Shown: piece by piece, positions 8,780-17,807 of the stretch
Position numbering within the stretch: the stretch's first letter is position 1
Layout of the letters: every line of letters begins with the position of its first letter
Assembly: GCF_014529705.1 (NCBI RefSeq)
Contig: NZ_JAANIH010000026.1
Coordinates: forward strand, 49,245 to 113,244
DNA: 64,000 nt
Direction: 5' to 3'
From: Bradyrhizobium campsiandrae
GTDB lineage: Bacteria; Pseudomonadota; Alphaproteobacteria; Rhizobiales; Xanthobacteraceae
Program-made: the position numbers and the translations under genes
Notes under the pieces: model-generated
The model's input: the letters and a program-made list of their open reading frames with translations, nothing else
What the model was told of the DNA's origin: nothing
The model's database searches: none

Positions 8780-10276
8780 TTAACCCGTCTTGATCCAGAC
8801 GGCCTTCACGTTGAGATATTCCTCGACGTGCTGCTTGCCGGATTCGCGGCCGTAGCCGCTCATCTTGTAGCCGCCGAACGGCACGGCCGGGTCCATCGCC
8901 TGATAGCAATTCACCCACACCGAGCCGGCCCGCAGGCGCTTTGCGACCGCATGCGCCTTGGTGACGTCGCGCGTCCACAGGCCGGAGCCGAGGCCGAATG
9001 TGGTGTTGTTGGCGCGCTTGACCAGTTCGTCCATGTCCTTGAAGGCGATCGCGGAGATGACGGGACCAAAGATCTCCTCCTGCGCGATGCGCATGTTGTC
9101 CTGGACGCCCGCGAACACCGTCGGCGAGACGAAGAAGCCTTTTGACAATGCGCCCTCGGTGACCCGGCCGCCGCCGGCGAGAGCCTTTGCCCCTTCCTTC
9201 TGGCCGATGTCGAGATAGCCGGTGACGCGCTCGAGCTGCTGCTCGGAGACTAGCGGGCCGATCTGCACGTTGGGATCGAGCCCGTTGCCGACCTGCAGCT
9301 TCTTGCCGAACTCGGCGACGCGGCCGACGAACTCCTCGTAGATCGCCTGCTCGACGAACAGGCGCGTGCCGGCGCTGCAGATCTGGCCGGAATTGGCGAA
9401 CACCGCCATCGCCGCACCCGGCACGGCAGCGTCGAGATCGGCATCGGCGAACACGATGTCCGGCGACTTGCCGCCGAGTTCGAGCGAGACGCGCTTGAGG
9501 TTGCCGGCCGAGGCACGGATGATCGACTGGCCCGTGATATGCGAGCCGGTGAAGGCGACCTTGTCGACGTCATGGTGCGCGGCGAGTGCCGCGCCCGCGG
9601 TCTCGCCATAGCCGGGCACGACATTGACGACGCCGGGCGGAATGCCGGCTTCCATCGCGAGCTCCGCGATCCGCAGCGAGGTGAGCGGCGCTTCTTCCGC
9701 CGGCTTGAGCACCACGGTGCAGCCGGTGGCGATCGCAGGTCCAATCTTCCAGATCGTCGCGGTCAGCGGGCCGTTCCAGGGAATGATGGCGCCGACGACG
9801 CCGATCGGCTCCTTCAGCGTGTAGGAGAAGATTTCGCCGGGCAGCGAGTTCTCGATCGTCTCGCCGTGGATCGCCGTGGTCTGCCCGGCGTAATAGCGCA
9901 GCATGCCGACGGCGCGCAGCCGATAGGCGCGGGTGCGGCTGAGCGGCGCGCCCATGTCGAGCGTGTCGAGCTGCGACAATTCATCGAAATTCTTCTCGAC
10001 GAGGTCGGCGAGCCTGAGCAGCAGGTTCTGGCGCTCGAACGGCTTGACCTTGCTCCACGGACCTTCAAAGGCGCGGCGGGCCGCGGCGACCGCGCGATCG
10101 ATGTCTTCCTTGTCGCCCTCGGCAACGGTCGCGAGCAGCTCGCCGGTCGCGGGATTGTGAGACTCGAAGCGCTTGCCGGAAGCGGCATCAACCCACTTCC
10201 CGTCGATCAGCATCTGCTTGTAGGACCCGTTGGCAAACGGATGGCGCGTGATCGGAATCGCCTGCGACACAGCCAT
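8780..10276 (-). CDS. NAD(P)-dependent aldehyde dehydrogenase
   Basis: A 498-residue member of the ALDH superfamily. It shows the catalytic glutamate motif LELGGKSPD, the catalytic cysteine motif NSGQICSAGTR, the oxyanion/cofactor segment IIPWNGPL and the C-terminal VWVNCYQAMDPAVPFGGYKMSG, all in standard order and spacing. The sequence is closest in style to broad phenylacetaldehyde or betaine-aldehyde dehydrogenases. It is divergent from an SDR gene across 186 bp containing an inverted repeat, which suggests a shared regulator. Substrate unknown. Confidence 0.93.
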   Translation of the reverse strand: MAVSQAIPITRHPFANGSYKQMLIDGKWVDAASGKRFESHNPATGELLATVAEGDKEDIDRAVAAARRAFEGPWSKVKPFERQNLLLRLADLVEKNFDELSQLDTLDMGAPLSRTRAYRLRAVGMLRYYAGQTTAIHGETIENSLPGEIFSYTLKEPIGVVGAIIPWNGPLTATIWKIGPAIATGCTVVLKPAEEAPLTSLRIAELAMEAGIPPGVVNVVPGYGETAGAALAAHHDVDKVAFTGSHITGQSIIRASAGNLKRVSLELGGKSPDIVFADADLDAAVPGAAMAVFANSGQICSAGTRLFVEQAIYEEFVGRVAEFGKKLQVGNGLDPNVQIGPLVSEQQLERVTGYLDIGQKEGAKALAGGGRVTEGALSKGFFVSPTVFAGVQDNMRIAQEEIFGPVISAIAFKDMDELVKRANNTTFGLGSGLWTRDVTKAHAVAKRLRAGSVWVNCYQAMDPAVPFGGYKMSGYGRESGKQHVEEYLNVKAVWIKTG

Positions 10277-10399
10277 GGCTGTACTCCCTAGGTAGCTGAT
10301 TGATTGGGCTCGATCTTGCAGCGATCGTTAGGTCGAACAGAATACAGCGATGCCGGAATGGCGTAAAGTCGGCGCGGAACGAAGCGCTGCCATGCCGAC

Positions 10400-10415
10400 T
10401 TGTGCAGTCGCACAA
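10400..10415. promoter_or_regulatory. Inverted repeat TTGTGC-N4-GCACAA, predicted operator
   Basis: A perfect 6-base inverted repeat with a 4-base spacer lies in the divergent region between the aldehyde dehydrogenase (start 10276) and the SDR gene (start 10463). It is about 48 bp before the SDR start, near where its promoter should be. No regulator gene is adjacent, so its protein is unknown. Confidence 0.4.
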
Positions 10416-10462
10416 CTGCCATGTTATAGCTCGACCAAGAACAAGTTCCGGAGAACTGCCAT

Positions 10463-11305
10463 ATGTCGCATCCTGTCATCGCTAAGGGCAATGTCGCCGT
10501 GATCACCGGCGGTGCATCGGGCATCGGTCTTGCTGCCGCAACGGCCTTTGCACGGGCGGGAATGAAGGTGTGCATCGTCGACGTCGACGAGAGCAGGCTG
10601 GCGGAAGCTGCAACAAAACTGTCATCCCTTGCGGGTGCGGCGAATGTGATGATTTCCGCGGCCGATGTCAGCCGGGCCGAGAGCGTCATGGAACTGGAAC
10701 GCGCGGTCGGCGCGCGTTTCGGCGGCACCGACCTGCTGATGAACAATGCCGGCATCCAGCCGGGCAGTACGCTGTTCGGCGAGCCGGACAATTGGCAGCG
10801 CATCATCGGCGTCAACATGTGGGGCATCATCAACGGCACGCGCATCTTCGCGCCGAACATGATCGCGCGCGGCAAGGCCGGGTTGATCATCAACACCGGC
10901 TCCAAGCAGGGCATCACCACGCCGCCCGGCGATCCCGCCTACAATGTCTCCAAGGCCGGCGTGAAAGCCTTTACGGAAGCGCTCCAGCACGAGTTGCGCA
11001 ATATTAGGGATTGCCACATCACCGCGCATCTCTTGATCCCCGGTTTCGTCTTCACCGGGCTCACCGCCAAGGGCCGCACGGAGAAGCCGGCCGCCGCGTG
11101 GTCGCCGGAGCAGACCGTCGACTTCATGCTGACGCGGCTCAAGGCCGGCGATTTCTACATCCTCTGCCCTGACAACGACGTGCCGCGCGCGCTCGACGAG
11201 AAGCGCATGCTGTGGGCCGCCGGCGACATCGTCGAGAACCGCCCGCCGCTGTCGCGCTGGCACCCGGACTACGCGGATGCGTTCGCGAGGTTCGTAAAGG
11301 GCTAG
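10463..11305 (+). CDS. Short-chain dehydrogenase/reductase (classical SDR)
   Basis: A 280-residue Rossmann-fold oxidoreductase. Cofactor motif TGGASGIG lies near residues 14-21, NNAG in the middle, and the catalytic Ser (NTGSKQG) and YxxxK (PAYNVSKAG) are in place. An Asp-containing VDVDESR after the second strand favours NAD over NADP. The C-terminal tail is somewhat long (VENRPPLSRWHPDYADAF). The gene starts opposite an aldehyde dehydrogenase, suggesting that alcohol-to-acid oxidation is shared between them. The substrate is not readable. Confidence 0.92.
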   Translation: MSHPVIAKGNVAVITGGASGIGLAAATAFARAGMKVCIVDVDESRLAEAATKLSSLAGAANVMISAADVSRAESVMELERAVGARFGGTDLLMNNAGIQPGSTLFGEPDNWQRIIGVNMWGIINGTRIFAPNMIARGKAGLIINTGSKQGITTPPGDPAYNVSKAGVKAFTEALQHELRNIRDCHITAHLLIPGFVFTGLTAKGRTEKPAAAWSPEQTVDFMLTRLKAGDFYILCPDNDVPRALDEKRMLWAAGDIVENRPPLSRWHPDYADAFARFVKG

Positions 11306-11314
11306 GCGGGACGC

Positions 11315-11521
11315 CTACAGCGTCTCCTGCTTGTGCCCGCAATTCTTGCAGGCGAATTTGACGCGGCTCTGGCCTTTTTCCGCCTGGACCCGGTTTGGCG
11401 CGCCGCATTTGCCGCAGACGGCCTCGATGCGGGTGGTGCCCTGCTTCACGACGATGGCTTTCTTTTCCATCGATTCGCGGATCAGGCGCTCGGCCTCTTC
11501 ACGCAGGGATTGTTTCGACAA
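11315..11521 (-). CDS. Small zinc-ribbon protein
   Basis: A 68-residue protein with an N-terminal charged helix (SLREEAERLIRESMEKKA) and a C-terminal zinc ribbon with two CxxC pairs (CGKCGAPNR and CKNCGHK). The reading frame is clean and codon use matches its neighbours. It ends tail-to-tail with the SDR gene, 10 bp away. Ribbons of this size often bind nucleic acid or ribosomal partners, but I cannot assign a function. Confidence 0.72.
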   Translation of the reverse strand: MSKQSLREEAERLIRESMEKKAIVVKQGTTRIEAVCGKCGAPNRVQAEKGQSRVKFACKNCGHKQETL

Positions 11522-11593
11522 AGCTCGTCTCCGCCTTTGAAAGCGCGTGAGCCATATCGCACTTGCGTTGGAATCACAATCGGCAATGCCCGA

Positions 11594-12007
11594 TCAGACC
11601 TCGACAATCACATAAGAGTCTTCGACGTGGACCGGAAACGTCTCGGCCAAATACGGCCCCTTCTGTAATTCGTCGCCGCGCTCGACCGCGACCGGATAGG
11701 ACCGGATCTTGACCCGTTTCGGGTCGAACCAGGACTGGCCGCTCCGCATGTCGAACTCCCAACCATGCCAGGGACAGCGCAGCATCTCGCCGACGCGCGA
11801 TCGCTGGTAGACGCCAGGCTCGGGCGAGGTCAGCCGCGCCACGCAGGCCGCTTTCTCTAGCGGCGCGCCTTCATGCGGGCAGCGGTTCAGCAGCGCGAAG
11901 TACTCGCCATTGACATGGAATACGACGATGTCGCGGCCGGCCACATCGACGACCTTGTTGCCGCCGGGCGGGATCTCCGAGGTCGATGCGACGATGTGAC
12001 GGGCCAT
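11594..12007 (-). CDS. Rieske [2Fe-2S] ferredoxin-like protein
   Basis: A 137-residue single-domain Rieske protein. Cluster ligands are CPH (RCPHEGAPL) and CPWH (LRCPWHGWEF), about 35 residues apart, longer than the usual 17-20 because of an inserted segment (KAACVARLTSPEPGVYQRSR). There is no transmembrane segment, so it is likely a soluble electron carrier for an oxygenase or dehydrogenase. It lies 33 bp downstream of an amidohydrolase gene on the same strand and is probably the last gene of a three-gene operon. No oxygenase alpha subunit is encoded nearby. Confidence 0.88.
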   Translation of the reverse strand: MARHIVASTSEIPPGGNKVVDVAGRDIVVFHVNGEYFALLNRCPHEGAPLEKAACVARLTSPEPGVYQRSRVGEMLRCPWHGWEFDMRSGQSWFDPKRVKIRSYPVAVERGDELQKGPYLAETFPVHVEDSYVIVEV

Positions 12008-12040
12008 AGGGTACAGAACTCGGGATACAGAACTTGCGAC

Positions 12041-13153
12041 CTAGAACTTGTAGACCGCGCGGGCATTGGTGCTGAAGATCTTCTTCCGCTCGGCTTCGGT
12101 GAGCGGGGTCTTGAAAGCGAAGCGCGGATCGTCGAAATCCCAGTGCGGATAGTCCGACGAGAACAAGAGACGGTCGATTCCGACCCATTCCATCAACGCG
12201 CGCAAATGCCGCGCCTCGTCGGGCTCGTCGATCGGCTGGGTGGTGAACCAGAAGCTTTCACGCACATATTCCGATGGCTTGCGCTTGAGATGCGGCACCT
12301 CGCTGCGGAAGCGCTCGAAGTGCTGGTCCATCCGCCACACCGCCGAGGGGATCCAGCCGAAGCCGCCTTCGATGAAGACGATCTTCAATTTCGGGAAACG
12401 CTCCGGCACGCCCTCGATGACGAGGCTCGCAAGCTGCGCCGCGATGGTGTGGGCGTTGGACTGGTGCTCCTCGACATAATAGGACGGCCAGCCGCCGCCT
12501 GATGGCGCGTGGCCGCCATAGCCGCCGACATGGATGCCGAGCGGCAGGTCGAGCGCCTGCGCGCGCTCGTAGATCGGCCAGTAGCGGCGGCGGCCGAGCG
12601 GCTCGTTGGCGCGCGGCGAGACGTTGATCTGGATGTATTCGCCTGTTTTGGCGCAGCGCTCGATCTCGGCGATGGCAAGGTCCACGCCATCCTGCCCGAC
12701 CAGGATCGAGGCCTTCAGACGCGGATCCCGGTGCGACCAGAATGCCAGCTGCCAGTCGTTGATGGCACGCTGGATCGCGGCGCCGAATTCGAGGTTCTGC
12801 TGCGAGAAGATGAAGAGGTCGAGCACCTGCAAGATCCCGAACTCGACATCGAGCGGATCGAGGTGCTGCTTCTGCATGAAGGCGAGATCGGAGCCGGGCG
12901 GCCCGCCGGTCGGCGGCCAGGCGTCGCGCCGCGCGATCAGCGGCGAGGAGCGCGGATAGGGCGTGGTGAAGAGATAGGGCGTGCGCAGATGGCTGCCATA
13001 TTCCTTCAGGTGCTGCTGCCAGCGCTTCGGCAGAAACTCGCTGAGATCGTCGGTCGAGCGCAGGCTCGGATGCACGTCGCAATCGACGATGCGCAAGCGT
13101 GTTGCGGCAGGCTTCTCGTCGCAGCGCAGCGGACGGTCGATGACGTCGCTCAT
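12041..13153 (-). CDS. Amidohydrolase-2 family protein (ACMSD-like) A
   Basis: A 370-residue TIM-barrel metal enzyme of the amidohydrolase-2 family (decarboxylases and hydrolases of aromatic-type acids). The first metal motif is DCDVHP, the barrel histidine lies in LGIHVGGYG, and the late aspartate in FSSDYPHWDFDDP. It is 16 bp downstream of a second, related amidohydrolase and 33 bp upstream of the Rieske gene. Two paralogous barrels in tandem suggest a heteromer or two steps of one pathway. Reaction unknown; C-C hydrolysis or decarboxylation is a family-based guess. Confidence 0.86.
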   Translation of the reverse strand: MSDVIDRPLRCDEKPAATRLRIVDCDVHPSLRSTDDLSEFLPKRWQQHLKEYGSHLRTPYLFTTPYPRSSPLIARRDAWPPTGGPPGSDLAFMQKQHLDPLDVEFGILQVLDLFIFSQQNLEFGAAIQRAINDWQLAFWSHRDPRLKASILVGQDGVDLAIAEIERCAKTGEYIQINVSPRANEPLGRRRYWPIYERAQALDLPLGIHVGGYGGHAPSGGGWPSYYVEEHQSNAHTIAAQLASLVIEGVPERFPKLKIVFIEGGFGWIPSAVWRMDQHFERFRSEVPHLKRKPSEYVRESFWFTTQPIDEPDEARHLRALMEWVGIDRLLFSSDYPHWDFDDPRFAFKTPLTEAERKKIFSTNARAVYKF

Positions 13154-13169
13154 GCGAACCTCCTAGAAT

Positions 13170-14234
13170 TTAGTTGACCAGCGACAGCCGCGGAAACGTC
13201 TCCAGCGGATTGTCGACGCACATCTTCGCGATAATGCTCTTCGGCAGATGCGGCGGGATCGGATCATCGCCGTCGAACTGCCAATGCGGATAGTCGGACG
13301 CGAACAGGAACATCTTTTCCGAACCGATCTGATCGATGATCTCCGCGACGCTTTCGGCATCGCCCGGCGCATCGAACGGCTGCATGGTGACGCGGAAATT
13401 GTCGCGGATGATCGAAGCGGGCTCGCGCTCGACCCAGGGCACCTCGACGCGAACGCCGCGCCAGGTCTTGTTGGCGCGCCACATGAAGGCCGGCAGCCAG
13501 CTCACGCCCGACTCCATCAGCACGACCTTCAGGTTCGGAAACTTGCCGAACACGCCCTCGTAGATCAGGCTCAGGATCTGCGCCTGAAACGCCTGGGCCT
13601 CGACGAAGTAATATTCGTAGCGGTACGACGGCCAGCCCGCCGAGCTCGGCGCCTGGCGATATTGCGTGCCGGCATGAATCGCGAGCGGCAGCTTGTATTT
13701 CTCCGCGAGCTGATAGACCGGCCAGAAATGCCGGCGGCCCAGCAGCGTCTCGCCCTGCGCCAGCACCAGGATGGAGACGAATCTGTTGTCACCCGCGCGG
13801 CGCTCGATCTCCTCGACGGCGAGGTCAGGCGCCTGCATCGGCACCACGATGGACGCGCGCAGGCGCGGGTCGCGCGACAGCCATTCGGCGGCGATCCAGT
13901 CGTTGATCGCCTTGCAGAAGTCCGCCGCCATGTAGGGATCAAACACGGCCTGGGCGCCATAGAGCACGTTGAGGATCGCGTGGCTCGCGCCGAGCTGGTC
14001 GAAGGCACCCTGCTGCACCATCGCCAGATCCGAGCCCGGCTTGGCACCATTGGCCGGCCGCCAATCGGCCCGGCCCGACAGCGGCATATTGGGCGGATAG
14101 GAGGTGAGATCGAGGCCGTCGATGGCGCGGCTCACCACCTGCTCTTTCCAGTGATCGCTGAGATAGGGCAGCAGCGTGGTGCGCGTGCCACCAACCGCCG
14201 GGTGGATGTCGCAGTCGATCCGCGTCACCGCCAT
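13170..14234 (-). CDS. Amidohydrolase-2 family protein (ACMSD-like) B
   Basis: A 354-residue paralog of its downstream neighbour and the first gene of the predicted three-gene operon. Metal-binding features match: DCDIHPAVGG at the N-terminus, LAIHAGTQY in the middle, and FASDYPHWQFDGDDP near the C-terminus. Both proteins share the segment with a GSDLA motif followed by a Gln-rich turn. The start has a GGAAGC ribosome site. Substrate unknown. The 140-bp upstream region holds no regulator gene. Confidence 0.86.
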   Translation of the reverse strand: MAVTRIDCDIHPAVGGTRTTLLPYLSDHWKEQVVSRAIDGLDLTSYPPNMPLSGRADWRPANGAKPGSDLAMVQQGAFDQLGASHAILNVLYGAQAVFDPYMAADFCKAINDWIAAEWLSRDPRLRASIVVPMQAPDLAVEEIERRAGDNRFVSILVLAQGETLLGRRHFWPVYQLAEKYKLPLAIHAGTQYRQAPSSAGWPSYRYEYYFVEAQAFQAQILSLIYEGVFGKFPNLKVVLMESGVSWLPAFMWRANKTWRGVRVEVPWVEREPASIIRDNFRVTMQPFDAPGDAESVAEIIDQIGSEKMFLFASDYPHWQFDGDDPIPPHLPKSIIAKMCVDNPLETFPRLSLVN

Positions 14235-14374
14235 GGATGCTTCCTCGGGCCATCTTTATTGGCGGCATTCTCCGCACCGCCTGGGCAGAGTGCGCCGGCC
14301 CGTGTCCCGGCGCAAGAGAGCACGCATGCGCGATCCGTCATGGCTCGGTTGCATTTCGCAGGCGCGATATGCTG

Positions 14375-15565
14375 TCAGGTCGCCATGATCAAAATGCGCT
14401 GCACCAACGCGATCGCAGTCTCGGTGGCAGGATCGGCCGACGTCACGGGAACCGCGAGCGCGAGAATATCGACCGGATCGGACGAGAGCACGACGAGATG
14501 CGTCGCGTTGCTGGCAGCCATCAGCGAGGCCAGCCGCTCCACCGCGGGATCGATCGGCTGATGTCCCCATGGCGCATCCGCGCGCCGCAGCACACGATGG
14601 CTCGCCAGACGATGGCGCAGCAACAGCGGATCATAGGCCGCAAGCTCATCCTCGCGGTAACGTCTGGCGCTCTCGAACAAGGGATGACGCAGCAGCTCGG
14701 CGATGAGCTGGTCGCGCGTTGTCGCCGGCGAGCTCGCGACCGAGCTCAGCACGCCCGAGGCGCGGGATTCGAGCAAGGACCGCAAAGTATCGGTCATGAG
14801 GCCGATCGCCAGCACGCCTGACACGGCGATGGCGCAGAAGCGCACAACCTGTGCAGCGTCGACGTCGGGGGCGACGAAGGCGGCAACGAGCCCGAGCAGT
14901 GCCGAGCTGACCAGCCGGAGCACGGTGAGCAGCACCGCGTGCCAGCGCGCTTCGCCGCTGCTGCCGGCGATCAGCATGGCGGTGACCACGAGCAGCGCGC
15001 CGAGCGCGCCCAGCTTGACCGGCATGTTCGGCATCAACGCACCGAAATCGGTGACGATGAAAGGCAGCACGATGACGGCGCCAAGGGTCATGCGATCGAT
15101 TGCGCGGTTCTCCGAGGCCATCAGCGACTGACGGTCGCGGGCTGCGAGCAGAACCGCGCAGGCCGCAAACCCGAAGAGCTGGAACAGTGCCAGCGCGACG
15201 GCGTAAGGCGTGTCGAAACGTTCGAGCCCCAACCCACCGCCAAGGCCGAGCACCACGGCGCCGATGATCACCGCAAGCTTGACGGCACGGGGCGCGTGCC
15301 GCCGCAGCATTCCCTCGGTCACGATCAGCGCGCCGAAGGGAATGGCGGCGGCGGGAATCACCGAGAGGTCGTCGAGCAGGCTGCTTGCGGTCAACCACGC
15401 GATGCTTCGCACCAGAAACAGCAGCGCAACGATGCCGAGCGCGATCAGGAAGCGGCCGGTCAGGGGACTCTGCGCGTCGCGGCGGTGAAGCGCCAGCATG
15501 GCGACGACGAGCCCGATCACGCCGCAGACATTGACGATCGCATTTGCAATCACTGATGATGTCAT
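14375..15565 (-). CDS. Multi-pass membrane protein of unknown function
   Basis: A 396-residue protein. Residues about 1-270 contain 7-8 hydrophobic helices, followed by a soluble C-terminal part (about residues 280-396) carrying YDPLLLRHRLASHRVLRR and a region rich in small residues. I recognise no family. Its start overlaps the stop of the upstream gene by 4 bp (ATGA), so the two are translationally coupled and probably work together. The upstream partner has an acetyltransferase-like motif and its own C-terminal hydrophobic segment, so a membrane-bound acylation complex is conceivable but is only inference. Confidence 0.7.
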   Translation of the reverse strand: MTSSVIANAIVNVCGVIGLVVAMLALHRRDAQSPLTGRFLIALGIVALLFLVRSIAWLTASSLLDDLSVIPAAAIPFGALIVTEGMLRRHAPRAVKLAVIIGAVVLGLGGGLGLERFDTPYAVALALFQLFGFAACAVLLAARDRQSLMASENRAIDRMTLGAVIVLPFIVTDFGALMPNMPVKLGALGALLVVTAMLIAGSSGEARWHAVLLTVLRLVSSALLGLVAAFVAPDVDAAQVVRFCAIAVSGVLAIGLMTDTLRSLLESRASGVLSSVASSPATTRDQLIAELLRHPLFESARRYREDELAAYDPLLLRHRLASHRVLRRADAPWGHQPIDPAVERLASLMAASNATHLVVLSSDPVDILALAVPVTSADPATETAIALVQRILIMAT

Positions 15566-16587
15566 CGGCCACGCTCCTGCCGGGGCCGCAACGTGCCGAA
15601 CGTCCTGTCGTCGTCGAGCCAGTGCAGGACCGGCAGCACCAGCCGCTGCAGTCCCAGGAACAGGGAAGCAACCAGCAGGCCGGGCAACGAGCCATGCGGC
15701 ACCTGTTCGAACAGGTAGGCGCGCGCGGCGGCCAGATCGATGCGGCCGATCTGGAGCACGTCGTCGCCGCGCTCATAGTCCAGCTCCCGGGCGCAGAACT
15801 CGGAATATTGCGGATCGCGATGTTTCGGCGCCTCGTCGAACGTCTTCTTCAGCGCGTCGGAACCGCCGGTATAGGCGTTCGTAATGACGAAGCGGCTCTC
15901 GTCGAAGCCGGCCTCCTCGCCGACCCCGAACACGGCGCGATGCTGCCGCATGATGCCGCGGGCGAGCTGAAGATGGGCAAAGCTCTGGCGCGCCTCGGGC
16001 CGCGGCGACGGATAGACGTCGGAGAAGGTCGCGGTGACCATGCCGACCACGGACGGCACCTGGGTCACATTGGAGATCCAGCGCGGGCGCAGGCCGTCGC
16101 GCAGGAACAAGACGAGCGTGGTCAGGCCGTAGAGCACCCATGACAGCCCCTGCCCGCGCGCATCAGGATCGACCATCACGAGCCCGAGGTGGGTGACGTC
16201 GACGGGCGCACCGTCGAGCTCGACCTGCATCACCGACAGCGCGTTGAAGGCGATCGGGCGCCCGCTGTCCTCCTCGGAAATCAGTGTGACGATGGCGCGT
16301 GAAAGGCGCTCGCGCTCGCCCGGGAAGATACCGTAGGTCAGCTCATTGGCAGGCAATGTCTTCGCGGCCACGATGCGCAGCTGCGCGACCAGTTTTTCGA
16401 GTTCGTCCTGCGACAACCACCGACCGGGGCTCTCGACGATGCGGGTCAACTGGCCAGGGTGGGTCCGCAAGGAAAGGTCGATGGCCGGCTGGGCAAAGGC
16501 TTTGAACCAAAACGCGGCATGGTCGCTCAGCCGCCGGATAACGTTCCCGACTCGTCCCGCAGTTTGGTCGCTGCCAGATGCCACCAT
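15562..16587 (-). CDS. GNAT-like acyltransferase with membrane tail
   Basis: A 341-residue protein. The central section LGLVMVDPDARGQGLSWVLYG fits the acyl-CoA pyrophosphate loop (R/Q-x-x-G-x-G/A) of GNAT transferases, preceded by the expected beta strand. Near the C-terminus a hydrophobic stretch (GLLVASLFLGLQRLVLPVL) could anchor it to the membrane. It is coupled by a 4-bp stop/start overlap to the downstream multi-pass membrane gene. No clear relative comes to mind. Modification of a lipid, sugar or protein at the membrane is possible. Confidence 0.66.
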   Translation of the reverse strand: MVASGSDQTAGRVGNVIRRLSDHAAFWFKAFAQPAIDLSLRTHPGQLTRIVESPGRWLSQDELEKLVAQLRIVAAKTLPANELTYGIFPGERERLSRAIVTLISEEDSGRPIAFNALSVMQVELDGAPVDVTHLGLVMVDPDARGQGLSWVLYGLTTLVLFLRDGLRPRWISNVTQVPSVVGMVTATFSDVYPSPRPEARQSFAHLQLARGIMRQHRAVFGVGEEAGFDESRFVITNAYTGGSDALKKTFDEAPKHRDPQYSEFCARELDYERGDDVLQIGRIDLAAARAYLFEQVPHGSLPGLLVASLFLGLQRLVLPVLHWLDDDRTFGTLRPRQERGR

Positions 16588-16764
16588 ATCGCTTGCCCGT
16601 CATCCGAGCCGTTCTTCGCGCGAGGCCATTAAGGAGCGATAAGTACAACCTGCTGCGGTGCAGGCAGGGTAAAGGAATTGTTGCGGGCCCACCGCAAAAC
16701 GGCGCGATGAAGCGGCGGATGCCTCGGCGTCCGCCGCTCAGATCGCAAGCGCGATCGCGTGGCG

Positions 16765-17049
16765 TTACGCCGCACGCGAGCCGCGCTCGACCTCCATCAG
16801 CAAACGCTCGGCCTTGGCATCTTCGATACGATTCACCAACCGGCCGCTCTCGTGATTGTCGCGCATCGTCTTTGTCATGGTGATGCAGGACTGCGTCAGC
16901 ATCAGGAAGCCCATGGCAAGGTAGCCCTTGACCGAGAGATCGAGCGGCAGAAAGAAAATGCCCATGCCGACCATAAAGGCCGAGGCGGCGAACGAGACGT
17001 AGGTGAAAGTAACCCAGGCGTGGCTGTGGGACGGGGTGGTCGGGTTCAT
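16765..17049 (-). CDS. yiaA: YiaA/YiaB-type inner-membrane protein
   Basis: A 94-residue protein with two hydrophobic helices separated by a short turn (FTYVSFAASAFMVGMGIFFL and KGYLAMGFLMLTQSCITMTKT), the YiaAB two-helix domain. I start it at MNPTTPSHS because AGGAGACC lies just upstream; a longer in-frame start has no ribosome site. It follows the pspA-like gene by 46 bp on the same strand and is probably co-transcribed with it. YiaA proteins have no firmly known biochemical role, though pairing with PspA suggests membrane stress. Confidence 0.85.
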   Translation of the reverse strand: MNPTTPSHSHAWVTFTYVSFAASAFMVGMGIFFLPLDLSVKGYLAMGFLMLTQSCITMTKTMRDNHESGRLVNRIEDAKAERLLMEVERGSRAA

Positions 17050-17095
17050 ATTGGTCTCCTGTTGCTTGACGTCGAGGTGAATGATCATCGTTGAG

Positions 17096-17791
17096 TTAGG
17101 CAGTCGGTGCGCGCTTGGACTTCAACCGCGCCAGCACGTCGTCCGCGGTTGTCTTGAGGCGGGGGCCAAAGCCCTGTTCGGCGAGTTTCTCGGCGGTGGC
17201 CAGCGGGCCGGTGGCCGCATCCAGCTCGACCAGCGCGTCATCGGCGGCCTGGGCTTCGATCTGGCGCTCGCGCAAGCGGCGCAGGGTGCTCTCCGCCTCC
17301 GGCAGCGTGGATTCGTAAGGACGCGCCGCCTCGATGCCGCTGCGACGAAGCGAGCGCACGGCCTCCGAGGCGCGAGCGACGCGGCGGCCGCGATCGAGCT
17401 CGGTAATGCGCGCCTGCGCGTTCGCGACGTGACGCTTCAGCCTGACGATCTCGGTCGCGAACAGCGCCCGCGCCGTCAGCGCCGCATCGCGGTCGGCTTC
17501 GAGACCTGCGATGGATTCGGCGGCTTCCTTGGCGAGATCCTCGCGGCCGCCATCGAGCGCCGCGACCGCGCGGGTCTCGAGATCGGCGATGCGAGCGACG
17601 GTCGCCTCGAGCTTGCGGCCTTCCTGCTGGTCCTGCGCAATCGCCAGGGCCAGCGTCCGCTTGCTGCGCTCGACCGCTGCAGCCGCATCGCGCATCTGCT
17701 GGTCGAGGATCAGCAGGGCCGTACGATCCTCCAGCTCCTCACCGGCGGCGGCCACGCTGCCGCGGAAAAGTGTGACGACGGTCTTGAACAT
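17096..17791 (-). CDS. pspA: PspA/IM30 family membrane-stress protein
   Basis: A 231-residue, almost wholly helical, coiled-coil protein starting MFKTVVTLFRGS, the amphipathic N-terminal helix by which PspA binds damaged membranes. The middle has long charged heptads (ALDGGREDLAKEAAESIAGLEADRD). I chose the inner ATG because of AGGGAGC just before it and because the upstream extension adds only ten atypical residues. It precedes yiaA in the same direction and lies opposite a TetR gene. One of three TetR-like operators overlaps its leader, so it is probably repressed rather than under PspF and sigma-54 as in enterobacteria. Confidence 0.87.
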   Translation of the reverse strand: MFKTVVTLFRGSVAAAGEELEDRTALLILDQQMRDAAAAVERSKRTLALAIAQDQQEGRKLEATVARIADLETRAVAALDGGREDLAKEAAESIAGLEADRDAALTARALFATEIVRLKRHVANAQARITELDRGRRVARASEAVRSLRRSGIEAARPYESTLPEAESTLRRLRERQIEAQAADDALVELDAATGPLATAEKLAEQGFGPRLKTTADDVLARLKSKRAPTA

Positions 17792-17807
17792 TGCTTGCTC
17801 CCTGTTA

